Assembly: GCF_010730955.1 (NCBI RefSeq)
Contig: NZ_AP022577.1
Span: 4,092,001 to 4,156,000 of the forward strand
Length of the DNA: 64,000 nucleotides
Origin: Mycolicibacterium aubagnense
GTDB taxonomy: Bacteria > Actinomycetota > Actinomycetes > Mycobacteriales > Mycobacteriaceae
Reading direction: 5' to 3'
The notes under the pieces are model-generated. The model did no database searches, was not told the origin of the DNA, and was given only the letters and a program-made list of their open reading frames with translations. How positions within the stretch are numbered: position 1 is the stretch's first letter; every line of letters starts with the position of its first letter. The position numbers and the translations under genes are program-made. Positions 41,813 through 48,925 of this stretch are shown here, piece by piece.

Positions 41813-43498
41813 TCAGCCTCCGTGGCTGAGCTGTATTGCTTTGACCAACAGCAGGATTGCGCCGAGGACCAGGTAGCTGCGCAGGGCGATCATGCCCAGG
41901 CGGGTGCCGGCGTTCCACCGGACCGGTTCGAGCAGGGCCAGCGGCGGCATCCGCCAGGTGTCGCGGTCCAACTTATCGATCGGTTCGGTGACGGTTGCGG
42001 GTTGGCGGCGCGACATCCACCGCAACGCGGCGAAGCCGACGCCGGCTCCGACGACGAGGGCACCGGCGAGATATTCGGTCGCGGCGACGACGTTGAGGTC
42101 CTTGAACATGGTGGTGGCCATCAAGATGGAGGACAACAGCAGCAGCACACCCACGATGACCCCGGCCACGGCGTTGAGCCATGGCCGGTTGACCCAGGGC
42201 CCCAACACTTCTCGGTCGTTGCACAACAGCAGCAGGAATACTGTGGCGCTGGGCAGCAGTAGTCCGGCCAGGGCCTGCACCGCGGTGGTGATAAGTCCAA
42301 GTGGCGCCCCGGGGATGAGCACGATCGCCGCGGCGAGGGCGATCATGGTGCAGTAGGACACATAGAACGCTTTGGCGTCCTTGAAACCGCGGTGCAGGGA
42401 GTGCTTCATGCCGAACACATCACCGAACGCGTAACTGCTGGCCAGGGTGACCGCCGCGGCGCCGACGATGGAAGCGTCCAACAAGACGATGGCGAAAATG
42501 GAGCCAAGCGCGTGGCTGTGGGCGCCGAGCAGGTGCGCGATATCGCCGGCATCGACGAAGTCGGTTTTACCCGACACGTGCGCGGCGAAGTCGCCGACCA
42601 TCACCAGGGCCGCAGCGCCGATGACGACCACGAGCGCGCCGATCACCGTGTCGGCACGTTCGTAGCCGATGAATCGCGGCGTGATGCGCTTGTCGACGAT
42701 GTTGGACTGTTGGAAGAACAGCTGCCATGGGGCCACGGTGGTGCCCACGATGGCGATGATCAGCAACACCGCATCCGACGTTATGCCGCCGGAAATGCTG
42801 GGCACCACAAACGATTTCGCGGCGTGGCCCCATTGCGGGTGGGCCATCAGCAGCATCGGGATTTGTAGCAGGGTGATGGCGATGAATACGAACATGGCTC
42901 GTTCCCAGCGGCGGAAGCTGCCGCTGGCCATGATGGCGATCAGCGCGACGGCGGCGGTAGGGACGACGATGTACTTCGACACGTTGAAGTAGTCGGCCGC
43001 CAATGCGATGCCGATGAACTCGGTGACCAGGGTCAGGAAATTCAACAGGAACAGGTCCCCGACCGAGAACCAGCCCCAACCGCGGCCGAAGCGTTCGTTG
43101 ATCAGCCGGGCATGGCCGACACCGGTGACCGCGCCGAGGCGGACCACCATCTCCTGGTTGACGATCAGCACCGGGATCAGCAGAAGCAGGGTCCACAGCA
43201 GGCTGTAGCCGTAGGTCTGGCCGGCTTGGGCATAGGTGGCCACGCCGCCGGCGTCGTTGTCGCCGACCATCACGATGATGCCGGGACCCAGGATCGCCAA
43301 CAGGGTGAGCAGCCGCGTCTTCAGGGTGGACGCGGTGTCGGGGTCGCTGACGCTGATCTTGCCGAAGGCGCCCTCGATGTCGCCGAGGTGCGCCGAGTCC
43401 AGCACCGCGCTCTCCTGTCGCTTCGGCGGCTGCGGCGTCGCTGGGCCGGCCGGCGCTGATCGCCGGCCGGTGGGAATGGGTTGTTGGTTGGTCATCAT
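41813..43498 (-). CDS. NRAMP-related divalent metal (probably Mg2+) transporter
   Basis: 561 aa with about 11 transmembrane helices. The first helix has GPGIIVMVGDNDAGGVATY, where classical NRAMPs have DPGN; the sixth has TTVAPWQLFFQQS, where classical NRAMPs have the methionine-containing MPHN. Loss of both the DPGN asparagine and the soft methionine is the pattern of NRAMP-related magnesium transporters (NRMT). The C-terminal 100 residues are cytosolic plus a last helix. ATG 43498 overlaps the stop of the MgtE_N gene by 4 bp, giving tight coupling. Mg2+ rather than Mn2+ is inferred from the residues and the M-box upstream. Confidence 0.85.
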   Translation of the reverse strand: MMTNQQPIPTGRRSAPAGPATPQPPKRQESAVLDSAHLGDIEGAFGKISVSDPDTASTLKTRLLTLLAILGPGIIVMVGDNDAGGVATYAQAGQTYGYSLLWTLLLLIPVLIVNQEMVVRLGAVTGVGHARLINERFGRGWGWFSVGDLFLLNFLTLVTEFIGIALAADYFNVSKYIVVPTAAVALIAIMASGSFRRWERAMFVFIAITLLQIPMLLMAHPQWGHAAKSFVVPSISGGITSDAVLLIIAIVGTTVAPWQLFFQQSNIVDKRITPRFIGYERADTVIGALVVVIGAAALVMVGDFAAHVSGKTDFVDAGDIAHLLGAHSHALGSIFAIVLLDASIVGAAAVTLASSYAFGDVFGMKHSLHRGFKDAKAFYVSYCTMIALAAAIVLIPGAPLGLITTAVQALAGLLLPSATVFLLLLCNDREVLGPWVNRPWLNAVAGVIVGVLLLLSSILMATTMFKDLNVVAATEYLAGALVVGAGVGFAALRWMSRRQPATVTEPIDKLDRDTWRMPPLALLEPVRWNAGTRLGMIALRSYLVLGAILLLVKAIQLSHGG

Positions 43499-44814
43499 TC
43501 TGCTCCGTCGCCCGTGGTGCCGATGTCGCGGATGGGCCGGGGTGCGGGTTCGCGGCGGCGCCAGTCATCGGGGATGAGTGCTTCGAGGACGTCGTCGTAG
43601 GTCACGACGCCCAGCACCCGGTCGCCGTCGTCGACCACCGGCACGGTGGCCAGGTTGAAGTCGGACATCAGCAGCGCGATGTCGGTGAGGTCGGCATCGG
43701 GGGAGACCCGGACCGGGTCGGTGTCCATCAGTTCGGTGACGCTGTTGGCGGGGTCGGCCTGCAGTAACGCGATCACCGAAACCACGCCCGCGAGCCGGTC
43801 GTCGCTGCCCAGCACGTGCATTTTCAACAGTGCTTCGGGCTGCAGGGTCCGCGCCTGGGCGATCACCGACAGCGCCTGTGCGGCAGTGCTGTCCGCCGCG
43901 CACGTGGCGATATCGATGTTCATCAACCCGCCGGCGGAATCGGGGTTGAACCCCATGAGGGTGATCACCTTGGTGCGCTGGGCGCTCGGCAGCAGATCGA
44001 GCACCGCGCGACGTCGTGACTGGCGTAGATCGAACACGGCGTCGGCGGCGTCGTCGGCGCGCATGCGTCCCAGCACCGCCGCGACCTCGGTGTCGGGCAT
44101 GTCGTCGAACAGCTTGCTGGCCTTGTCCGGATCGAGCTCCTCGAACACGTCGGCCTCCAGCTCGGGGTTGGAGCGCACCCGGTCCAGAATCTCGCCGCCC
44201 TCGGCCTTCGTGGCGTCTTCGAGCAGGTCGGCGATCTGCGCCGGCTTGAGGGTCTGCACCCGGCCTCCAACACGGCGCAGCAGCATGGACTGGTCGTGCC
44301 CGATCATTGGCTCGAACGCTTTCCAGTCCCGGCCGGCGTGCCCGCCGGGGGATTTGATCAGCCCGAAGAACCGCGCGGGCCGCCGCGTGTCCAGGCGGGC
44401 CAGCACCCAGCCTGCCCCGGTGTCTTCGAGCTCAATGTCGTAGGCGCGCACCAGTTCTGCGTTGGGCACGTCGATGAACCGGTGATCGAGCACGTCGGCT
44501 TTGAGCAGGTATTCGCCGTCGCGGCGTCCGAACGTGCGCAGGTCGACCTTGTTCTTGGTCAGGTCCACTTGATGTTCGGCCAATGACCGTACGATGTCCG
44601 CCGACACGAACACCTGCCGGCCGCCAACGCCGACCACCAGGCCGGTCACCGCGGGGTACTCATCGCCGCCGCCGAGCCGGACGATAACGTCCTCGACCTT
44701 GCCGACCGCCTCGCCCGAGCGAGACACCACCGGCGCCTTCAAGAGCTCGGAGAAATGGATCACCGGTGCGCCGCCGGTGCCGGCATGGCCGTCGTGGTGG
44801 GTGCTCTGGTTCAC
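43495..44814 (-). CDS. MgtE N-domain/CBS-pair protein with PRC barrel, no membrane domain
   Basis: 439 aa from GTG at 44814 (AAGGAG 5 nt upstream). Residues about 20-180 contain two PRC-barrel-like halves (VVSRSGEAVGKVEDVIVRLGG; ARFFGLIKSPG), about 195-300 a MgtE N-terminal superhelix (LKPAQIADLLEDA, FEELDPDKASKLFDDM, MRADDAADAVFDL), and about 300-420 a CBS pair. In MgtE the N-domain and CBS pair sense Mg2+ and gate the channel. Here the channel domain is absent and an NRAMP-type transporter gene follows, suggesting the sensor acts on that transporter in trans. Confidence 0.85.
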   Translation of the reverse strand: MNQSTHHDGHAGTGGAPVIHFSELLKAPVVSRSGEAVGKVEDVIVRLGGGDEYPAVTGLVVGVGGRQVFVSADIVRSLAEHQVDLTKNKVDLRTFGRRDGEYLLKADVLDHRFIDVPNAELVRAYDIELEDTGAGWVLARLDTRRPARFFGLIKSPGGHAGRDWKAFEPMIGHDQSMLLRRVGGRVQTLKPAQIADLLEDATKAEGGEILDRVRSNPELEADVFEELDPDKASKLFDDMPDTEVAAVLGRMRADDAADAVFDLRQSRRRAVLDLLPSAQRTKVITLMGFNPDSAGGLMNIDIATCAADSTAAQALSVIAQARTLQPEALLKMHVLGSDDRLAGVVSVIALLQADPANSVTELMDTDPVRVSPDADLTDIALLMSDFNLATVPVVDDGDRVLGVVTYDDVLEALIPDDWRRREPAPRPIRDIGTTGDGAE

Positions 44815-45233
44815 AAGGACTCCTTGGGTTCGGTGTGCCGCGCCGCCCGGGGCGCCGGGATCAGGCGGATCGTAGGGACAGCGGGCGAATTCGGGGTGAA
44901 CGGCGCCCCGTTCGGGCCGCTGGGTGCCACCGGAGTCACCGGCCTGACGGCACGAAGGTGTGCCCACCGCGGGCAGCGGTGAACACGGCGGGCGGGCCGA
45001 GGAGGCGGCAGGCGGGCAGGGCGATGGTCATCGTGGGACTCCTCACGAGCGTGAGCCACGACGTAGACATGCCGAATCGCATTGCTGTGCAACGTAACTG
45101 GGCCGTGCGCACAGATTGGGCAGACCCTGGCCAGATACGTTGCGAGCGAAACAGATTCAGCGACCGGCGCGCCGCGGCGGGGTCGGGGACAACGTTGATT
45201 TCAGCTGGGGATAAGGACTATCGCTAGGACTCA
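44811..45233 (-). CDS. Candidate proline/arginine-rich leader ORF between M-box and the Mg operon
   Basis: An open frame of 140 codons starts at ATG 45233, 14 nt after AAGGAGGTGA, and ends with TGA overlapping the GTG of the next gene (GTGA). The peptide starts MSPSDSPYPQLKSTLSP and becomes rich in Pro, Arg and His (LPPPRPARRVHR, APSGPNGAPFTPNSP, IRLIPAPRAARH). Proline-rich leader peptides sense low Mg2+ in enterobacteria because ribosomes falter on them. No domain is seen and codon use is not typical of a protein gene, so it is offered as a regulatory reading frame only. The spacing of the SD is long. Confidence 0.35.
44936..45031 (-). CDS. Alternative small leader ORF (31 aa)
   Basis: ATG 45031 is preceded by GAGGAG at 7 nt spacing and reads MTIALPACRLLGPPAVFTAARG and nine further residues ending at TGA 44936. 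It lies in another frame inside the longer candidate. Either, both or neither may be translated; the better Shine-Dalgarno spacing favours this one. Confidence 0.3.
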   Translation of the reverse strand: MTIALPACRLLGPPAVFTAARGGHTFVPSGR

Positions 45234-45318
45234 TCGGGTTGTCCGTCACCTCCTTCGCGGCCGCGACGCGCGGGGGCGTCTGATCGACGGCAGCACCACA
45301 CGCAACGGGAGGGAAAGG

Positions 45319-45338
45319 CCGCCGCGCAAGGTCGGCGG
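45319..45338 (-). terminator. Possible expression-platform hairpin after the M-box
   Basis: CCGCCG-N8-CGGCGG directly follows the P1 stem of the aptamer and is followed by CCTTTCCCTCCCG. It could be the terminator or anti-structure used by the riboswitch; the U-tract is poor, as usual in mycobacteria. Confidence 0.4.
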
Positions 45339-45507
45339 AGCACCCCTCTCGTCAGGGCTTCGGCACTACGCGACGTACCCCGCTCTCGCGGGGAGCCACT
45401 TTGGGTCATCCCTTAATCCGGGAAGACCTGTCCTGATCTTGGGCGTCTCTCGACGTCGTCAGATCAGTGGCCTGTGTTCACGTAGGAGCCTCACCTAGCA
45501 AGGTGCT
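45339..45507 (-). ncRNA. M-box (ykoK) magnesium riboswitch aptamer
   Basis: Reading the reverse strand: closing stem AGCACC (45507-45502) pairs with GGTGCT (45344-45339). Between them appear the M-box landmarks in order: TAGGTGAGGCTCCTA, ACACAGGCCACTG, ACGTCGAGAGACGCC, ATTAAGGGATGACCC, AAAGTGGCT and the terminal GTGCCGAAGC. Length (169 nt) is right for the family. Mg2+ binding to this aptamer switches downstream expression off. It precedes the MgtE_N-NRAMP-MgtC operon. Confidence 0.93.
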
Positions 45508-45518
45508 GACCGCGGTCA

Positions 45519-45547
45519 ATGATGAACCCCACCAAGGGGGAAGTCAA
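45519..45547 (-). promoter_or_regulatory. Promoter of the M-box transcript (TTGACT-N17-CATCAT)
   Basis: On the reverse strand TTGACT (45547-45542) and CATCAT (45524-45519) are 17 bp apart, placing the start of transcription near 45512, just before the aptamer's closing stem. Confidence 0.65.
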
Positions 45548-45615
45548 CCCGGCGGCCGAACCGGCGATATCAAGAAAGCGTAAAAGGCCCCCGTCGGTGC
45601 TGCAGGCTTCGCGAT

Positions 45616-45825
45616 GTGCGCTGTGGCCGCGTCGGTGCTCAGCCGACGGACAGCCGCGCCGCATGGGCCCTGTTCGTGAATGCCAGCTACTTGCAAGGGT
45701 TTTCACATTTGGATCACTGGTTTACCGTCTGGGGCGGCGGTTGCGAGAACTGCGGCTCGTGGAATGATCGGGCCTGCCAAGGCGCACCCGAGTTCGCCAT
45801 CTACCGCAACCCGAGCAAGATCTGA
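45616..45825 (+). CDS. Possible small cysteine-containing protein, 69 aa
   Basis: A GTG-started frame on the strand opposite the M-box promoter. Its second half looks protein-like: SHLDHWFTVWGGGCENCGSW followed by NDRACQGAPEFAIYRNPSKI, with three cysteines and aromatic residues. The first half is less convincing and the true start may be later (GTG before NASYLQGF). It ends 26 bp before the exported-protein gene at 45852. It could be the remnant of a longer gene. Lower GC here than in surrounding genes. Confidence 0.3.
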   Translation: MRCGRVGAQPTDSRAAWALFVNASYLQGFSHLDHWFTVWGGGCENCGSWNDRACQGAPEFAIYRNPSKI

Positions 45826-45851
45826 TCTGTGTCGTTGAGAGGTGAAGCATC

Positions 45852-46475
45852 TTGTCACGCCGAGAGATAACGGCAGTCGCGCTGGCAATCGCCGGTGCGC
45901 TCGGGGCGGTGTTGGCTCCGAGTCCAGCCGGGGCACAACCCCCGGCGCCGCCCGTGCTGCCGTGGCTGCCAGGTCCACCACTGCCCGTCAACGGCACCAT
46001 GGGCAGTTACTCCTGGCCCGCCAACATCATTCCGGTGCCCCCGCCGGCGGCGTTCGACGCTCGCGGTATCCGGGCGACGGTCGGGGTCGATCCCGCGATG
46101 GCCGCGGACGGGATGCCTGCCAGCGCCCTTGGGTTGAGCCCCAACAAGGCCAACGTGCTGACGTCGAGTAGCACGCGATACCGGATCGGCGCAGGCTCGA
46201 GCCCTGCTCCGACGCTGCCCACCGTCAATCCCGGAATAAACGTCGGGGCCGGAATGGAGTCGCCGACGCTGGAAGACCCGGCCGGCGCCGCACCGAAGTC
46301 GGCGCCCGGTGCCGAATCGTCTCAACCGACGGCCGTACCTCCCGTTCCAGGGCAGCCGGCCCCTATCCTCGAATCCCCGAACGGACAGCCCGCGGCCGCA
46401 ACGACGACGGCGCCGGCGCCGGCGCCGGCCGGCCCGCCTGCAATTGAGGTACCCGCGGCGTCACCTGGCTCGTGA
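45852..46475 (+). CDS. Exported Pro/Ala-rich protein, 207 aa
   Basis: Starts at TTG with AGGTGA upstream. Signal peptide (SRREITAVALAIAGALGAVL, cut after AGA), a Pro-rich stretch (PPAPPVLPWLPGPPLPV), a middle domain of about 90 residues (NGTMGSYSWPANIIP, MPASALGLSPNKANVLTSSS) and a disordered Pro/Ala tail. No cysteine and no recognised domain. Likely surface or secreted. Convergent with the EspC-like gene by 7 bp. Confidence 0.65.
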   Translation: MSRREITAVALAIAGALGAVLAPSPAGAQPPAPPVLPWLPGPPLPVNGTMGSYSWPANIIPVPPPAAFDARGIRATVGVDPAMAADGMPASALGLSPNKANVLTSSSTRYRIGAGSSPAPTLPTVNPGINVGAGMESPTLEDPAGAAPKSAPGAESSQPTAVPPVPGQPAPILESPNGQPAAATTTAPAPAPAGPPAIEVPAASPGS

Positions 46476-46482
46476 CAGCCGG

Positions 46483-46788
46483 TCAGCGGCCCGGCATCGT
46501 CTTGCCGATGGCCGCGCCGGCCGTGCCGTCGGTGTTCTGGTAGGCGTTCGCTGCGGTACGCAGGGAAGCGGCGAACCCGGTGACGGCCTTGCCCAGGTTC
46601 TGGCAGTCGGTGGTCAGCAGCGGGCCGACCCGCTGGCAGGCGGCTCCGGTGGCCAGCCCGGACATTCCGCCCGCGGCGGAATTCAGCGGGTCTCCCGGCT
46701 TGAGATCGCCGACGGCCGACCCGCACGACGTCATGGTGCTCGCGGCGGCAGTCAGGCTCTGCGGGTCGACGCGCAATTCGGGTGCCAT
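46483..46788 (-). CDS. EspC-family (WXG100-related) type VII secretion target
   Basis: 101 aa, helical-hairpin size. LRVDPQSLTAAASTMTSCGS at the N-terminus and ACQRVGPLLTTDCQNLGKAVTGFAASLRTAANAYQNTD in the C-terminal helix follow the pattern of EspC-like T7SS targets (PF10824-type). The ANAYQNTDGTA end contains the YxxxD/E-like secretion motif. No partner gene is adjacent, so it is another orphan substrate within the accessory stretch. Confidence 0.7.
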   Translation of the reverse strand: MAPELRVDPQSLTAAASTMTSCGSAVGDLKPGDPLNSAAGGMSGLATGAACQRVGPLLTTDCQNLGKAVTGFAASLRTAANAYQNTDGTAGAAIGKTMPGR

Positions 46789-46870
46789 GTTCTCCAGCCT
46801 AAGTGCGGCACCCGGTGGTCACCGACGCCGATTGACGGCGAGGTTCGAGCACACGTGCGCCGAGCCGTCC

Positions 46871-46876
46871 TAGAGT
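46871..46876 (+). promoter_or_regulatory. -10 box TAGAGT (leaderless promoter)
   Basis: TAGAGT ends 6 nt before the ATG at 46883. Confidence 0.55.
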
Positions 46877-46882
46877 CGGGGC

Positions 46883-47875
46883 ATGCGCTTCGGACTGTTC
46901 ATCCCGCAAGGTTGGCGACTCGATTTGGTGGGGATCGCCCCACAGGACCAATGGCAGGTGATGCGCGACCTCGCCGCGTATGCCGACGGCGGCCCGTGGG
47001 ATTCGCTGTGGGTCTACGACCACTTCCACACCGTGCCGATGCCGACCGCGGAGGCCACGCACGAGGCGTGGTCGTTGATGGCGGCCTACGCCGCGACCAC
47101 CTCGCGGATCAAGCTGGGCCAGATGTGTACCGCGATCAGCTACCGCAACCCGGCGTATCTCGCGAAAGTCGCAGCGACCACCGACATCATCTCCGGTGGC
47201 CGGGTCCAGATGGGAATCGGCGGCGGCTGGTACGAACACGAATGGCGCGCATACGGTTACGGCTTCCCGTCGGCCGGTGTGCGGCTGGGCCGGCTCGATG
47301 AAGGCGTGCAGATCATGCGCACCGCCTGGCGCGACGGAGTGGTGAGCTTCGACGGCAAGCACTACCAGGTTGACGGTGCCATCGTGCAGCCCAAGCCGTT
47401 GCAGGCAGACGGTATTCCGCTGTGGATCGCGGGTGGCGGTGAGAAGGTGACGCTGAAGATCGCCGCCAAATACGCGCAGTACACGAACTTCACGTCCGAG
47501 CCAGACGGTTTCGCGCACAAATCGGAAGTGCTGCAACAGCATTGCCGCGAGGTGGGCACCGACTACGCCGGTATTGTCCGCTCGGCGAACTTCAACGTGG
47601 TGATCGGGGAGTCCGACGCCGACGTCGCCGCGCGGATCGCGCGCGTTCGGGAACGTCAGGTCACGGTCGCGCACGAGGCTGCCGTCGACGCCATGGTGAA
47701 GAACCTGACGTCGCCCGATTCGGCCTGTGGCACAACCGAACAGGTGATCTCGAAGCTGCAGAAGATCAAGGATCTGGGGTGCGAGTACGCGATCCTGTAC
47801 TTCCCGGAAGCCGCGTACGACAGGTCGAGCATCGAGGCGTTCGAGCGCGAGGTCATCCCCGCGCTCAGTGACTAG
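46883..47875 (+). CDS. Luciferase-like F420-dependent oxidoreductase (LLM class)
   Basis: 330 aa TIM barrel of the bacterial luciferase/F420 family: MRFGLFIPQGWRLDLVG at the start, GGPWDSLWVYDHFHTVP (about 36-52), ISYRNPAYLAKVAATTDIISGGRVQMGIGGGWYEHEWRAYG in the central part, and IPLWIAGGGEKVTLKIAA near 175. These enzymes use F420 or FMN; mycobacteria are rich in them. The GGGWYEHEW motif is typical of the F420 branch. Probably leaderless. Monocistronic, substrate unknown. Confidence 0.87.
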   Translation: MRFGLFIPQGWRLDLVGIAPQDQWQVMRDLAAYADGGPWDSLWVYDHFHTVPMPTAEATHEAWSLMAAYAATTSRIKLGQMCTAISYRNPAYLAKVAATTDIISGGRVQMGIGGGWYEHEWRAYGYGFPSAGVRLGRLDEGVQIMRTAWRDGVVSFDGKHYQVDGAIVQPKPLQADGIPLWIAGGGEKVTLKIAAKYAQYTNFTSEPDGFAHKSEVLQQHCREVGTDYAGIVRSANFNVVIGESDADVAARIARVRERQVTVAHEAAVDAMVKNLTSPDSACGTTEQVISKLQKIKDLGCEYAILYFPEAAYDRSSIEAFEREVIPALSD

Positions 47876-48068
47876 CCGGCGTGGACGGGTTTCTGGTCGA
47901 CGCGCCGCCGCTGCGGCCGCCCGAGTGGGTCGAGCAGTTCTGGCGTGACCGGAGGCTCGTGCACGGGCCCGTCGTGCTCTGTTGCGCCTTTACTCGAAGG
48001 TGTCCGATTCCGGTCGGGAAGATGAACGGTTGGTAGCGCAAAGGTGCAACTTCGGTGATCATTGCGCC

Positions 48069-48455
48069 ATGTCGCCGACGATGCGTGAATCCGGACGCCG
48101 AGCCGTTCCGGTGCCGATCCCCTCACATGCCACTGCCACCCGGCGCACGGTGCGCCCCGGCGTCGTGAGCGGCCGGCCGCGGGTCGATACCCGGCCCCGG
48201 CCTGCGCACCGTGCTGACCTCGCGCAATCGCGCCTGTTCGCGGCCCTGCTGTTGGACGAGATCGCCGATCTGGAAGACCAGATGACGGTGTTGGAGCGGC
48301 GATCGCGGCGAGGGCAGGGCACCAGGGAATCGGGGTCGGAGCTCCCGTCGGACGCACTGCTCGCCCTGCGCCGGCGGCTCCTGGAGGTGCAGCGGATGCT
48401 CGACGCACTGGCTCGTCGCTTCCCCAGCGACGGGGATTCGCTGCGCGTGATTTAA
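48069..48455 (+). CDS. Hypothetical protein with C-terminal helical coiled region, 128 aa
   Basis: ATG at 48069 chosen because the sequence before it (open to 47982) looks non-coding. The first 55 residues are basic and disordered (Arg/Pro-rich); residues 60-128 form two charged helices (RLFAALLLDEIADLEDQMTVLE and LALRRRLLEVQRMLDALARRF), likely a helical hairpin or coiled coil. No recognised family. The position after the F420 gene suggests nothing about function. Confidence 0.5.
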   Translation: MSPTMRESGRRAVPVPIPSHATATRRTVRPGVVSGRPRVDTRPRPAHRADLAQSRLFAALLLDEIADLEDQMTVLERRSRRGQGTRESGSELPSDALLALRRRLLEVQRMLDALARRFPSDGDSLRVI

Positions 48456-48502
48456 ACCGTCAATGGGTTCCCGCGGCCATTGCTGAGGCGGATAGTCAAA
48501 GT

Positions 48503-48841
48503 ATGGAGAAAATCTCGCTGACCGCGCTGGCCCGCCAGCATCTGGATGCAGCGCGGAACGGAAGCGGCGGGCGCAGCGCGCACACGGTCTTCGGCGGCCA
48601 CGAGCACGCCCTGCGGCAGACGCTGATCGCGCTGGCCGACGGCAATGAGTTGGCCGAACACGAGAGCCCCGGCGAAGCCACGCTTCAGGTGCTGCAGGGC
48701 CGGGTGCGGCTCGTCGCCGAACAGGCCAGCTGGGACGGGATGGCCGGCGACCACATCATCATCCCGTCCACCCGGCACAGTCTGAAGGCGCTGGCCGATT
48801 CGGTGGTGCTGCTGACCGTCGTCAAACAGCCGGCGCGTTAG
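48503..48841 (+). CDS. Small cupin-domain protein, 112 aa
   Basis: One cupin barrel: ALADGNELAEHESPGEATLQVLQGRVRLVAEQ corresponds to the first cupin motif with histidine and glutamate retained, and GDHIIIPSTRHSLKALADSVVLLTVV to the second. Possibly a metal-binding sensor or tolerance protein like other single-domain cupins of 110 residues. No neighbours that explain its substrate; convergent with the XPB gene. Confidence 0.75.
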   Translation: MEKISLTALARQHLDAARNGSGGRSAHTVFGGHEHALRQTLIALADGNELAEHESPGEATLQVLQGRVRLVAEQASWDGMAGDHIIIPSTRHSLKALADSVVLLTVVKQPAR

Positions 48842-48925
48842 CCGGAACGAACGTCATCGCGCGTTCGGCGTGCGCGGTGATGGTCAGGCTCGGATTCGGG
48901 GCCGCACCTGACTGGCTGGGACTCG

